From contig ML976737.1 of the NCBI GenBank assembly GCA_010015655.1, positions 57,511 through 121,510 of the forward strand: a stretch of 64,000 nucleotides of DNA, in the 5' to 3' direction. The notes under the pieces were generated by a model. It was given only the letters and a program-made list of their open reading frames with translations, searched no databases and was not told the origin of the DNA. Within the stretch, counting starts at the first letter, position 1, and each line of letters starts with the position of its first letter. Source of the stretch: Bimuria novae-zelandiae CBS 107.79 (Eukaryota; Ascomycota; Dothideomycetes; Pleosporales; Didymosphaeriaceae). The translations under genes were made by a program, and so were the position numbers. Shown here piece by piece: positions 14,038 through 25,592 of this stretch.

Positions 14038-14931
14038 TCAACCCTTACCCCTTTAGGACCAGCTATCCCGAAGGGCTTAGCAATAGACTATGGGTGTAGG
14101 TTTTTTAAAGCAAGCATTTCTTACGTTTTTACGAAACTCTTATTATAGCGCGAACTATTCTCCATTATTTATTAAGGGTTTTAATTTTTATACTACTACG
14201 GAAGAGTTCTTCTCGTATCTTATACTTAAATTCTTACTTATATATAGTTTTAAGAGATTTTTCTTTCTATTTAATCTATATAGCGTATTTATATAACGGA
14301 GCTATATATTTAGCTATGGATTATTATTACCTAATTATTTAAATAGATTATTTAGCTTGCAGTCTTATTGGCAACGTTAAATAGGTATTTAAAGTACTTT
14401 TTAAAGTTAGGATAGTCCTTAATAATATTAACTACGTTAGCGTGATTATTTATATAGTCCTTGCCTTAGTTCTAATAGTCTATGTTTATCTATTTAACTA
14501 GATATAGGTGGATCTATTCTTTAGTTAGTTCTTATATATATGTTACTACGAAGATAATCTTCTTCTTATTTTTGAAATTATAATTTTAGTTAAAGAAGCA
14601 TAAGGCTAACTATAGCAGCTACGTATTAAGGAGCTTATAATTATTATTATATAAATTAGATTTATATACTTTATTTTTACTAACTTGTATTAGTGGGATG
14701 CTAGTGCTATTAAAAGCCATAAAATAGGTAAAAGTCCTTAGAATACTTATATTAAGGATGTTTAAGATGTTAAGTCCCTAAGGGATAGTTAATTTTAGGG
14801 AAGCTAAAATTACTTTTTAGGTAAATATACTAAGAAGGTAATAAAAAAATATTAATAACTCGCGTGTATTAATAGAATATTAGTATTAAAAGTAATGTAT
14901 AGTTATAAATAAATTAATAATTATTGCAAAA
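14038..14931. other. Gypsy leader fragment then AT-rich RIPed DNA
   Basis: The first ~45 bases (to about 14085) match the sequence just inside the 5' LTR at 7805-7850, so a second element copy appears to begin here and is soon lost. The rest is AT-rich with no recognisable domain. An open frame of 68 codons at 14090-14296 is Phe/Leu/Tyr-rich, has no homology I recognise and fits random AT-rich sequence. Confidence 0.5.
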
Positions 14932-15093
14932 GGCACCTTACTAGAGCTTTCCGCGCTAGCTAGGGTTAAGCCAAGTAGCTAAGCAGCCAAGCACGCGATC
15001 CCCTAAACTTATAAATAGCTAGTTATTATAGAGCTTCCTCTCCTTAATAGACTTTATTTTTAAGCTCCTTAATCGTTGTAACTATGCGCTATA
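14932..15093 (+). repeat. 5' LTR of the 2.2-kb element
   Basis: About 162 bp, starting TATTGCAAAAGGCACC (RIPed TGTCGCAAAAG) and ending TGCGCTATA. It aligns along its length with 16964-17135 and, more distantly, with the LTRs at 48813 and 50402. It contains an AAACTTATAAATAGC TATA-box-like segment conserved in all four LTR copies. Confidence 0.75.
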
Positions 15094-15107
15094 GTTATAA
15101 GCCTAGT
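15094..15107 (+). promoter_or_regulatory. Primer-binding site (half-tRNA-iMet type)
   Basis: GTTATAAGCCTAG immediately follows the LTR. With three G/C-to-A/T changes reversed it pairs with the anticodon-arm side of initiator tRNA-Met (..CTGGGCTCATAAC). The identical string follows the 5' LTR of the Copia element at 35283. Confidence 0.65.
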
Positions 15108-16963
15108 ACTTTTATAATACTTTATAATATACTTACTCTATACTAGCTAATAATTATAATAATAAACTATTTTTTACTCCTTATTGTTGTCCGATTACAT
15201 GGCCCTTTGCACACGCAAAGGTAGCTGGCGCAACCCTACACAAAGAGACCTTGCCAGCAGTCTGGTTCATCCGCACAATTCCGGGCGGGACAAAGGGCAA
15301 CTCTCCTTAATCAACGGAAATAGATTAGCGTATTAGTGTAAGACGTAAGGATATAAGAGCCTTACATTCTTACAGAAAGAGAGAACAGAAAAACAACACT
15401 TTATACTATAATTTATCTTAATTAATCACCATCTTTTCATCTCATCAGATTACCCCTCCAATCTGACAATTGTCCTTACGCTTACGTATTAACGCTCACG
15501 ACCTATAATAAAGCTAAACTATATAATAACTACTATAAAGCTCCTAGTAAGTAATTAACTTATAAATTATAACTTATTCTTACCTTAGTACGCGTAGTTT
15601 AAGTACCACGCGAAAACTTAAGGAATATAAAGTTATATTAACCCTAAGGCTTCTAAGTAGATAAATATATATGACTAGGCTCTAGAGCTACTAGACATAA
15701 ATACTAAAAGTAAGTCTTATATATAATAGCTTAAGCGCTATAAGCTAGAGTCTACTATTTATAATTAGCTTATAATAAAGCTTTAGGCACTTTAAAACTA
15801 GGTCTATATTATAGTTAATTTATAAAGGCTAGAGCTTATAATATTATAATTAAGTAAGTATTAGACGCTACAGGCGCTAATTAGAGAACTTAAGAATAAT
15901 CTCTATCTAAGCGATAATAATTAGAAGGAGCAGGTATAATACATATATAGAGAGGTTACCCTACGCCCACAGAGCAGCAGAACAACAGACATAACTAAAT
16001 GGCTATCTAAATAGAACTGCGCACACGCCAACGCTATATTTTTTAAATTTCTTAAAAATAAAAAGTACGCTGCTAATAAAGGATTTCCTACGCTTAGTAT
16101 TACGATATAACTATAAGTAGGCTTAGAAAGAGCTTAATAACCTATCGCGACCAGGCGTAGTAGTAACTCTATCTCTAGAAGGATACGCTCGCTGGCTCGC
16201 GTAGCTCGACTAAATAACTAAGCACGTAGGCATGTACGCTACGCTTAAAGGGCGCACTCCTAATATAAGCTATAAGTGCCTATATAGAGCAAATAGCTAG
16301 CATTAATAGAAGCCTATAGAGTGTAACTGCCTTTAGTACGCGCTTTAGAGAGAAGCTCCTTATAAACTTTATAATAAGCTTATAAGCAAGAAGATTAGTG
16401 AAATTAAAAGCTAAATTTAAAAAAAAATTAGTAAAAAGTATTATTAACTAAATTTAAATATAAAAAGTAGGTAGTAGACCTTCCTTTAGTCTTTTTAGGG
16501 AATATTAAAGCATAAATTATAGTAAACTTATAAGTAAGTAAATCTTTACTAGCTAGGCACTATAATTTTATAGCTACCTATTCTTTTATTTATATACGCA
16601 GGTACTCGCACGGGTTACGTTATAAGTAAATAATTACGTTTAAATATTTATTAAAGCTTTATAGTAGAAGTACGCTACTCCTTTTATTTTTTATTTTTTT
16701 TTAAGCAGGTACTCACGCGGGTTACGTTATAAGATAATAATTACTTTTAAATATTTATTAAAGCTTTATAGTAAAAGTATACTACTCCCTTTTCTTCTCT
16801 ACTTTTCTCTTAAAACTATATGTAAACTAGCTACTTAGACTAATTACCTAGTAAGCTAGGAATCTAAGCTAGACGCTTTTTAAGCTTTACGCGCAAGTTT
16901 ACCACCTTTTATATTTTAAGTTACTATTTAGCTTATTATACCACGCTCTATAAGCTAGGGGTA

Positions 16964-17135
16964 TATTATAAAAGGCACCTTACTAAAGTTTTCTACGCTA
17001 GCTAGGGTTAAGCTAAGTAGCTAAGTAGCTAAGTACGCAATCCTTTAAACCTATAAATAGCTAGTTATTATAGAGCTTCCTCTCCTTAATAGACTTTGTT
17101 TTCGAGCTTCCTAATCGTTGTGACTGTGCGCCACA
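16964..17135 (+). repeat. 3' LTR of the 2.2-kb element
   Basis: Starts TATTATAAAAGGCACC and ends GTGCGCCACA, the least decayed end of the family, giving the TG..CA termini. It is preceded by AAGCTAGGGG, a purine-rich tract in the polypurine-tract position, and followed by the ATAAT target duplication. Confidence 0.75.
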
Positions 17136-17300
17136 ATAATACTTAAGTATAATTTAAATAATAGATTAATAAGCGAGGTTAAACACGATGATGGAGATTC
17201 CATCTCTAGTATTTCTATATACTAGTCCTAGACTGCTCGCTGGCGAGCGCTCTCTGGAGAGCAGTCACATGACTTCGTAAGCGCTGACAACGCGGTAAGC
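17136..17300 (-). repeat. Reverse-oriented Gypsy LTR fragment
   Basis: 17241-17273 is the reverse complement, with a few transitions, of 7564-7596 in the 5' LTR of the forward Gypsy element, including the palindromic GAGAGC/GCTCTC core. The 2.2-kb LTR element sits immediately beside it, so that element probably inserted into an older Gypsy relic. Confidence 0.65.
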
Positions 17301-20163
17301 AAAGATAGGGGTGTCTCCACGTGTACGCGCTGTGACTAAGTACAAAATGGTTCGCTGTCCTTATGTTGGATCGTGGATCCTAATACTTCTATATCCTTAC
17401 TCGTGGTAGTTACTATATAAAAGTAGTGTTTGTAATTATCCTATACGGTTCTTTTACTCTACTTTCTAAAATACCTTTCTTGCCTCTATAGGTAGCCTTT
17501 AACTATCCTTAGCTTACAAAGCTCTTTAACGATAATATACTATTACTACCTATTTTGCTTTTATTTATAGTAATAGTTAGTTGCTTGTAACTTCTTACTT
17601 CCTTCACTAAAAAAGTTACTAAGTGTATTATAAACTAATAGTCTTTAATAAGCTAAATAATAACTTATCTTATAGGACTCTAAAACTATAGGGGAATCTA
17701 GGTATTAAAGTGTTCTAGTCCTAGCTCTAGCGTGGTTCAGACTCGTAGAGGATCTAGTATAACGACATTCTAATAGTGAAATACGGCAGTATAACTTAAG
17801 CTCTAGGAATTAGAGGCAGGAGGAAACATTAATTATCCTAATAGTATAATATATATAGGCGTTATAATTAATTAATATGCTTAATTATAATCTTACTTTA
17901 ACTATTAGTTTCCTTACAGTACGTAATTAAGAACTTAATCTTACTGTCTAGAATTCAATAGAAATTAGACTAGGAGCTTAAAATAATCTATAGCCCTTAA
18001 TTAAAGGTAATGGTTTCCAGGTTATAGTAAAAATAATATACCTACTACACGAATAAGTCTGATATTCCTCGTACGTTAATAGGTTTAGAATATAAAATAA
18101 ACACAGCTTATTTTAAGAGATAATATATAATAACTAAAATATAATTATACTTAGTTTTGTCCTAGGAATAATTCTTAAAGTTAATGCCTAGGTGTAAGAG
18201 GACAGATAGGACAGGTAGTGCAGTGACAAGATAGAAACTAAAGGGGTTGTATTCGGTATATAAAGAAGCGAATCACTACCAAGCCTCCGCTCGGATAGCG
18301 TTACCTATATACCTAGAGTCACCAGATCCTGCTGAGTCAGGCCCTCAGTTAGTTACATATATCCATGGTGTGACAACAGGTGCTATATAGGGTAATTAAA
18401 TACTAGTAATAGATTAAGTATCCCCGCTACTAGGATCTTCCTTAGATATACTTAATAATAGGTAATATAGTTTTATATATATCTGTTGCAGGTAGCTTCT
18501 ATGTTCTTCTAGTAGTACTTACGATATAATAAATCGTAGGTCTTAGTATAGCTAGGATATATAATAAATTTCTAGTTGTAGACTTCTTAGATAAGGCAAG
18601 TACATAGAATTATTTTAAAATACATATATAGGTAATCTTTCTACAGTAGTAGGCAATCCTTAATATTGAATTTTTCTAGAAGAGTTTCTTATTCCTATAG
18701 GAAGCTATTTTAATATTCTTAAAAAAGGGCTTTAATTAGGATAAAGGAATTAAAACCTATTACTATCTTATTATTACTTATAGTAAGAATTTTAGCTTAA
18801 GAAATGCTGTCAGTAATATATTACCAGGCTAACTTAGAGTTCATTTAGGCATTAAGCTAACATAGTCCTCGAAGTATATAAAAGTATTTATTTTATTATA
18901 CTACTTTTAAGTTAACTAGATCCTATTCCTTTTAACTTATAATATCTACTTCAGTGTTACTCTTCTTAGGTAAAAACTTAATTTAGAAATTAAATAACGC
19001 TAAACGTTTCGCCTATTTAGCGTATCAACGCTGGTTACCCAAAGGATCTGCTTAGACATTTCTACTTAGAGGCATATGTGAGCGTGGAGAAGAATGTAGC
19101 CAAGAATATGTTAAGTGCCAATAGGCCTGATACGAAAGGATACTAAAAAGATACTAAACTATATATAATAAATAAGGAAACTATATACTTAAGTGCTTAA
19201 TAAATATTACCCTAAAAAATTAAATACTAAGGAGTAAAAAACTTTATTTAATAAACTAAGGGGGTAGTCTAATAAGGAATCCTAGTAGAGGGGAGGTATA
19301 ATAGGTCAAATAAGTGTCTAATATAGAGTAGTATTAGAAAAACAATCTCAAAGACTAAAGCCGATCGGAATCGGATTGTATCGGGGAAATAGGTTAAATC
19401 GTGTGACTTTGTAAGTTGGCAACTGGATGGCTACGTTATTTTAAGATTATTTAGTATTAAAAACTTTGGTAGTTATAAATTATTCTAAGAAGTAATACTC
19501 TAATAGGATTTAAATTAAGGTTTAGACTGAAACAAGTTCAGCACGCTAATTAGTAAATATAGTAATAATAGTAAAAAGCTCTTTATTATAGAACTCCTAA
19601 TTTAGCTAGGATTCAATTAGGATGTGACTATAAAAGGGAACAGGATAGGTCTTTCTATTTAAGTATTACTATAATAATGCACTAGAGATTATTCTATTAA
19701 AAGTATCTATTTCTACTTAAGTAAAAAGCTCTAGATTAAAATAATATAGCGTAAGGATAGCTAGTAAGGCTTATTTAATTTGCTTAATCGCGGTATCGTA
19801 TTCCGAATTCTATATAAAAGGGACTTAGAGACTCTAGAAAGTACTTAAAGGTTAGTCAATACGAGAAAAGTTCAAAATAAATTAGTAATAAAAATCGCAA
19901 ATATAAGGAAGCAATTTATATTTATAATAATTATAGGACGTTTTTAGGTTTAAAAGACTTTTATTTTATTTAAATTAACATCCAGACTAGTGCTAGTTAG
20001 GATATAACTAAGGTAATAGACCTAATCTATGTAGAATTTAGTTTTCTCAATATTAACCTGCAAACCTATTTTATAAAGGCAAAGAAATACCTTTTTAACC
20101 TGCTTAATATAAAGACTATTTAAAAAAAAGATCTACTATTAAAGCTATAGATACTACTAAGTA
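17301..20163. other. AT-rich RIPed DNA with a possible LTR remnant
   Basis: No usable frame on either strand. 18185-18360 is GC-richer and ends in GGTGTGACAACAGGTGCTATA, which resembles an LTR end followed by a primer-site region, with a TATATAAAGAAGC TATA-like motif upstream; I suspect another LTR retrotransposon relic but saw no RT or integrase. 19330-19430 is a second less RIPed patch (GCCGATCGGAATCGG). Nothing else could be assigned. Confidence 0.4.
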
Positions 20164-20592
20164 GGCTTGTAAATAGGTTGGATCGCAATGGCCACAGTTG
20201 GGTCTAACTATGTGGAATACTAAACTTCTAAATTTTAAATTCTTTATAACTTTATAAATATTGGAGCTATTCTTATTTAATTTTAACATAAGGTGTATAA
20301 ATATATAAGTTATATAACTTCATAAAAGCCTATATTATATATTTATTTTAGAGAGAAATTATCCTTTTAGTAATATTTTACCTCTTTTTTTAGGATGCAC
20401 GACTTAATATACTGTATAATTTTTTAAAATTAAATATATTACTATTAATATATATACATATATCTTATATTAACATTGCATAAGTATAGCTCCTCTATTT
20501 ATAAAGTTATTAAGAGTTTAAAGTTTAGAATTTTTGTATTTTGCTTAGTTAGGCCCGACTGTGGCCCTTGCGACCCAATCCATTTACAAGCC
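20164..20592. mobile_element. 429-bp MITE with ~105-bp terminal inverted repeats
   Basis: The left arm starting GGCTTGTAAATAGGTTGG (20164) and the right arm ending CCATTTACAAGCC (20592) are imperfect inverted repeats over about 105 bp, including GGTCGCAAGGGCCACAG and TTCTAAACTTTAAACTC. TA dinucleotides flank both ends (20162-20163, 20593-20594), the target duplication typical of Tc1/mariner-type elements. The core is AT-rich and non-coding. Most arm mismatches are C/T or G/A, as RIP would produce. A related end is present at 50965-51099. The mobilising transposase is unknown. Confidence 0.85.
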
Positions 20593-20743
20593 TACTACTA
20601 AGGCCTTAGGTACTATATCGTGGCCTTAGCACCCTTAGTCGCGTAGGGGCCAGGTTAGTAAAACTCTAAGTAGATTATTATAGCTATAATTAATTATTAA
20701 GCCTTATAGACCTCTTTGCTAGAAAGCTTTCCAAGAATAGCTA

Positions 20744-22495
20744 CAAAGGGTAATCTCAATAAAGCCGGCCGTCATGTGACTTGCCAAGACGCTAGCGCGT
20801 CACTAGCGGAACAGAGTCTCCGAGCCTCCAAGAGCTCTGTAGAGCGTCAACACCTACACTTCAACCTCACGTTTCTCACTCAATATGGCTTCAAATCCTG
20901 CCCAAAAAAAAAAAAAAAACTCTCGATTGCTGTCAGAAGCCCAGCTAGCTGCTATCGTCGTTCTCAGAACATAATACAACCTCACTTTCCCAGAAATCGC
21001 CACTGATTTGGGTATAACTGACCACGCATGTGGTAAGGCATTTCGACGCGTCAAAGATGCTGCAAAGGTCGACTCACTGCAGGAATTGCTAGCTGCAACA
21101 CCTACAGTCAAGCAGTCTCCTCCTGGCAGACCTGTAAAGGTACGCGATGGCTCTACGCTGAGCGCAAGACCATGGCATGACATCATCGTATATGGCACCT
21201 ACCGGGTGCATGACGCTGTCAGAGACCTCTGCGCAGAAGCTGGCATTACACTTAGTGAGAATACAGTCTATAACATTGCTAGGGAGCACCGCGACAAGTA
21301 GCACCTATACGTAATAACTTACGGAGTATAACCTAAAAAACTAGCGCTTAGTAGTAACGACAAGGACTAACGACTACAGTACTGTGCCTAGCTTAATGCT
21401 AAATATAACCTACACTTTCCACGCATTATATTCGTCTGCTATAATAAGACCTCGAAGTCTATTAGCGGAAGCAATATACGTAGCGGAAAGCAGAGGATTT
21501 CAAGACTAGTTATATAAGATAGTAACGTCTATGCACTGCCTGCAACGCCACTTAAATTTAGTCTTATAATCTACGCTGCCACTTTAACTAATACTACTTA
21601 CTCCTATTAACGCCCTTACATTATTTAGGCTTAGGACAATAATAAGAGCCGCGAAGACCTTATATAACGCGTCTCTTATATAAATAATATAGCAAAGGAG
21701 GCTTTTAAAGTCAAACGCTCTCGCACGACTATTACTAGCACTAATAAGGAGCAATAAATACAGGAAATTAATTATAATATTGCCTATAATAATAGTTAAC
21801 GCCAAGCTACTAACAAGGCTATTAGTAAGAAAGGTGGAGCTCTCCGCGCAGGTATTAAGGAACCTTTTACTATTAAAAAGTTCTTTAAAACAGAGGAGTT
21901 TGTATATAAAGGGGGGAAGGCATGAACGGCATCTGGTACGCAGAGCACATACTTAAGAAACACCTATTCCCTTATTACTGCGCTATACGCGATAATAACC
22001 CAGGCGTAGCTATCTATTTAATTAAAGACAACGTTTACCTACACTTACTAGGCCTCCGGTATTGCCAGCCAGAAATTAAAGCTCTAGGAATCAAGTTTGG
22101 CCCTTAGCCTCCCAATTCACCCGACTTACACCCAATTAAGCGCTGTTTTAGGCGTCTAGTAGGTTTTTTGGCAAGTTACGAATGCCTATCAAGTTCCAAG
22201 GAGGCCAAAAAGGCTGCAGAACAGTTCATAAAGGAGGTCTGGCAAGGTCATGAGACACTCAAGCAGTATATGGCCGAAAAGCTTCATCCTACCTACTTTA
22301 TGCGCGTTGCAGAGCTCTGCGAGGACGCAGGTGGCCAGAACAACTTTACAGCATAATTAGAACATCTTATTTGGGTGTATTTGCTCATACTTTAGATGGA
22401 ATCAAGATGTCCGACTTTTGAAGTTGCTACTCCTGCAGGAATCCCTGCTGCACGTGACGGTCGACTTTATTGAGATTACCCTTTGTTCGAGGAGC
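20744..22495 (+). mobile_element. Tc1/mariner-type DNA transposon, partly RIPed
   Basis: Terminal inverted repeats CAAAGGGTAATCTCAATAAA (20744) and its complement ending at 22495, continuing into GTCACGTG-type sequence (about 37 bp in all), bound a single decayed transposase gene. The left end abuts TA; the right flank reads TT, so the duplication has been altered or adjacent DNA replaced. The 1752-bp length suits a Tc1/mariner element. RIP is uneven: about 20780-21295 and 21900-22440 keep near-normal composition while 21300-21900 is strongly AT-shifted. Confidence 0.85.
20884..22355 (+). pseudogene. Tc1/mariner DDE transposase, degenerate
   Basis: The start MASNPAQ at 20884 runs into a 16-A tract (20904-20919) that shifts the frame; the next frame carries SRLLSEAQLAAIVVLRT and a helix-turn-helix-like N-terminus (21008-21301). 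After a TAG and several RIP stops, the DDE domain is seen at 21922-22355: HILKKHLFPYY, AIYLIKDNVYLH (usually EDNA..H) and PNSPDLHPIK, where Tc1/mariner transposases have NSPDLNPIE. The second acidic residue is thus retained and the final E is changed to K. The tail runs through EVWQGHETLKQYMAEKLHP to a stop at 22356. Stops in between and the lost catalytic residues make it inactive. Confidence 0.8.
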
Positions 22496-22497
22496 TC

Positions 22498-22718
22498 GTT
22501 TTTAGTGAGTCATATGCCAAGGTATTTCTATCCAACAGCACCACACCACAACTCTTTAAAATAATAACCAAAAATATTAAATATTAAGGAAAATAGCTCT
22601 AAATTGTCTCTTTTACCTCCTAGCTTATTATAAATTATTATTAAAGATTATGGTTGTGGTGCAGCACTGTCACCTCGAAGATACCTTGGCTTATGACTTA
22701 CTAAAAACGAGCTCTTCG
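22498..22718. mobile_element. 221-bp palindromic MITE
   Basis: The left arm CGAGGAGCTCGTTTTTAGTG and the right arm CTAAAAACGAGCTCTTCG are inverted repeats extending about 75 bp inward (GTCATATGCCAAGGTAT, CACCACACCACAAC). The AT-rich centre is about 70 bp and there is no coding capacity. It lies 2 bp from the right end of the mariner element. The TA at 22719-22720 could be the right half of a target duplication; the left counterpart is TT. Folded as RNA or ssDNA it would form one long hairpin. Confidence 0.75.
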
Positions 22719-25592
22719 TATGGTGATTGTGAGGCTGGAAGAGGTGAGGATTGCCTTGAAGTGGTGGGCGCGATGTCAGGAAAGAACGGTGCACGACAGA
22801 CTCTAGCAGGCAGGGACTACTGACGAGGCGGCTCGTTTACAGCGGCTGCATCGAAATTTGCTGGTATGATGGATCAAGAAAGTTTGAGATGATCTCAGCT
22901 TTCAGACATACACTAGCTTTTTCCATATTTTCCAGTGCTAGACCAACCACCTGGGCACACTGCATTCATTCTTCCCTGACCAAATCAGTACAGAAAATTG
23001 CCTGTATGTAGTTCTGCGGGAGATGCAGCGTACTTCTCGTTGCGACGGAGTATCGCCGAATAAAGGATATTGCATTGGGATGATGATAACGGATTAGAAA
23101 AACCGCAGCTACCATTACAGAATGTAACTCTTCAATTAAGTCAATTGCAGTACGGCATTTTTGTACTGGGTTATGCCGTGGCTTTGGGAAACTGCGAAGG
23201 ATCCAAGAATTCAAGTCAATGCTGGCAGGGCGCTCAGTGCCTATGCTAACCAATTTCATGGAGGCCTATTACGAAGTTCATGCATGCCACTTGGGATGTA
23301 ACACTTGATGCCCTGCCCGAGGTAACGCGGCGCCGAATTGATCATATTTGATGCGTATTTCGACACAAGAAAGGATAGTACCATCGATGGACTGCGACTG
23401 CTCCCAAATAGCCGCAACGTAAGTAGTTGCTGGTAAGCAGCAACTAGAACTTCGGAACGTTGGTATACCTGGAATGTAGGTTCGCAGGCGTGGGCGCGAC
23501 ACGTGATCTATGCCAAGCCCGGTCAAAGGTCGGCCCGCTACCCGGAAAAATTAAGTAGCTCCGACCTGCAACTTTTCTCTCACCACTCTGTACCCGCCTC
23601 CAAAGCTCACCATGCCAACATAGAAGAGCTCCAACCACCCCGCGATGTGCTCTCTCCTGCTTTTGGGAAGCAAGCGCGCCGCGGGGCTCCGTTTCCTCAA
23701 CGTAAGTACCGCTCTTTCACCGACCGCGACCATCTACATGATGATACATATAGCCATATACAAACTAGAGTCTTTGATCCTTCGGGACATGAAACACAAG
23801 CTTTGCACGTCAGTCTGAAAGAACTGGTCCATGGCGGTGTCTTTGAGCTTCTGGTGATTCGAGGATCGCGCTGACGTTGTGTAGATGTATTAGAAATTTG
23901 ACGACGACGCGCGCACTGTACGGTGGTCTGCTCCAGCGTATCCACCACTCATTTATCCAAAGCTGGAGCGACGTCTCGGTATGTTTGTTCCCTCTCCTTC
24001 CTATCACCTCCAATGATGAACATTTCGCGCTTCGGCGCATCTGGAATTACCGGCTTAGACTTTTGTCGATGCCGATACAAATTGGCTGTTGTCTGATTTG
24101 GGTTTACTCTCGCCATGTCTCCGCTTCTGCACCGCGAATCATCCTGCTAATACGCGTATTCAAAGGCCTGGATCCACGCGACACGCACCGTGCACCTCGC
24201 TCTGTCGGTACGCACCACCCCCATCGTATACTCCGTTCACGCACCTTGATGATATATCGGCACTGGGCACCGACAATTCTTGACGGACAAGCTCTTTTTG
24301 TGGCAGGCCTAGAAACCCTCGCCCACTGATCTTGCGAACATCCTTCGACTGGGAAGACGATACGATGGGTTACGCTGACTAGGCGCAAAGCTTCACGGTT
24401 GTTGATGTAGGCTACAATATTACGTACATATGCTAGGTAAGCATCCATCGTGCCTTGTTGCCTTAACTATCATGAGGAGACCTCTTTAGATGACGAGTCT
24501 GATGGGATTCCCACTGAAGACACCATCTTTTAATACCATTCATGCATAACTGATCTACTACCATTACCTTTTCGTTGTTCATCCGTTGGCATGATCTGGA
24601 CTAACTTGATAACAGCTTTAACTATGCCATGCGGTACGCCCCCCAACACTCCTTCTACACCTCTGTTCCATGATGAACCGACGCAAACAAAAGACAAGCA
24701 TATGTCCAAGCTGCGGCAACGACGAGACTGTCATGTCTGATCCACCACATCTTCATTGCTTTCTTGCAGCCTCTCGCGACGCCAACTAATTTGTTGCATA
24801 GACCCTGGCTGTATCGCTTCAGATACCCCCGCTGAGTGTAAGTTATCCAGGTCTACACCTTCCCTCATTACAAGATGAACATCCAATTTTATCACGACGG
24901 TCTACCGAGCTACGGCGATGGTGATAATTGCCTGTGACAGGGCAAGAATCTGATAACATCATATTCCTCTTATGGTGCTTGCGACTTTGGCGGACTGAAC
25001 ACTAACAATGCACGATAGAACCATACCATCTCCAGGCGAAATGATCCATTCACGGATCGGGCTGCGGACGCAATGTTTCATTGGCCAATCTGACGACGTT
25101 GGATGTCCGAGGAAGCCTTCCTGCGTTTTCGGTCACTTCACCACGCATCGGTCCTATTGATCTGGCAACCCATTCGGTGGGGACTGCTCGAGGAATTTCA
25201 CGACCTATCCGAAAACACACTGCCGGCATACAACCTTGGAAGCCACGTGTCACCGTTCAATTATTAGTCTTCACCAGGAGGGCTACTTATTATGGTCTCT
25301 TATCATACTCAGCGAATGCCCCATGAAGGTATCATCGCCTATCACTTAAAGTATAACATGGATAGGATTTCAGAGAATATGCATTCAACCAACAGAAACG
25401 ACATTCATTGCCAGCGCTCAGGATATCACGTGCTCCACTATCTATGGACGTTCGGTTCACATCGCGTGCGCTCAAAACAGTCATAACACGACCCCACCGG
25501 GCTTCATCTCTGTCCATCGTTTGGATAGACCTGTCCTTTATCCAACCAAACCGACCTATCTATGACGAGCTTCCGATATTCAATAGCATTGC
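22719..25592. other. Gene-sized stretch of normal composition with no recognisable gene
   Basis: Base composition is like the gene blocks, but open frames on both strands are short (at most about 150 codons), overlap one another and match no family I know. A plausible start and splice donor occur near 23647-23705 (MCSLLLLGSKRAAGLRFLN then GTAAGT) and small codon-like patches at 24500-24530 and 24882-24940, which could be exons of a decayed or very intron-rich gene. I could not link them. It may be a relic gene or intergenic DNA. Confidence 0.4.

Larger units (their letters stand above)
14932..17135 (+). mobile_element. 2.2-kb LTR element with Copia-type half-tRNA primer site
   Basis: Flanked by a perfect ATAAT duplication (14927-14931 and 17136-17140), with LTRs at 14932-15093 and 16964-17135 that have TG..CA-derived ends. 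The primer-binding site directly after the 5' LTR reads GTTATAAGCCTAG, the RIPed form of GTTATGAGCCCAG, complementary to the 5' half of initiator tRNA-Met; this primer type is known from Drosophila copia and yeast Ty5. The interior of about 1.87 kb has a gag-like stretch on the + strand (about 16000-16420, with CLYRANS-like and YKLYNKLISKKI segments also present in the copy at 48813-50570). I saw no RT or integrase. Probably non-autonomous and mobilised by a Copia element. Confidence 0.75.

Noticed and set aside
14090..14296. 68-codon open frame in the AT-rich block
   Set aside because: Phe/Leu/Tyr-rich, no homology or neighbours; expected by chance in AT-rich DNA with few TAA in one frame.
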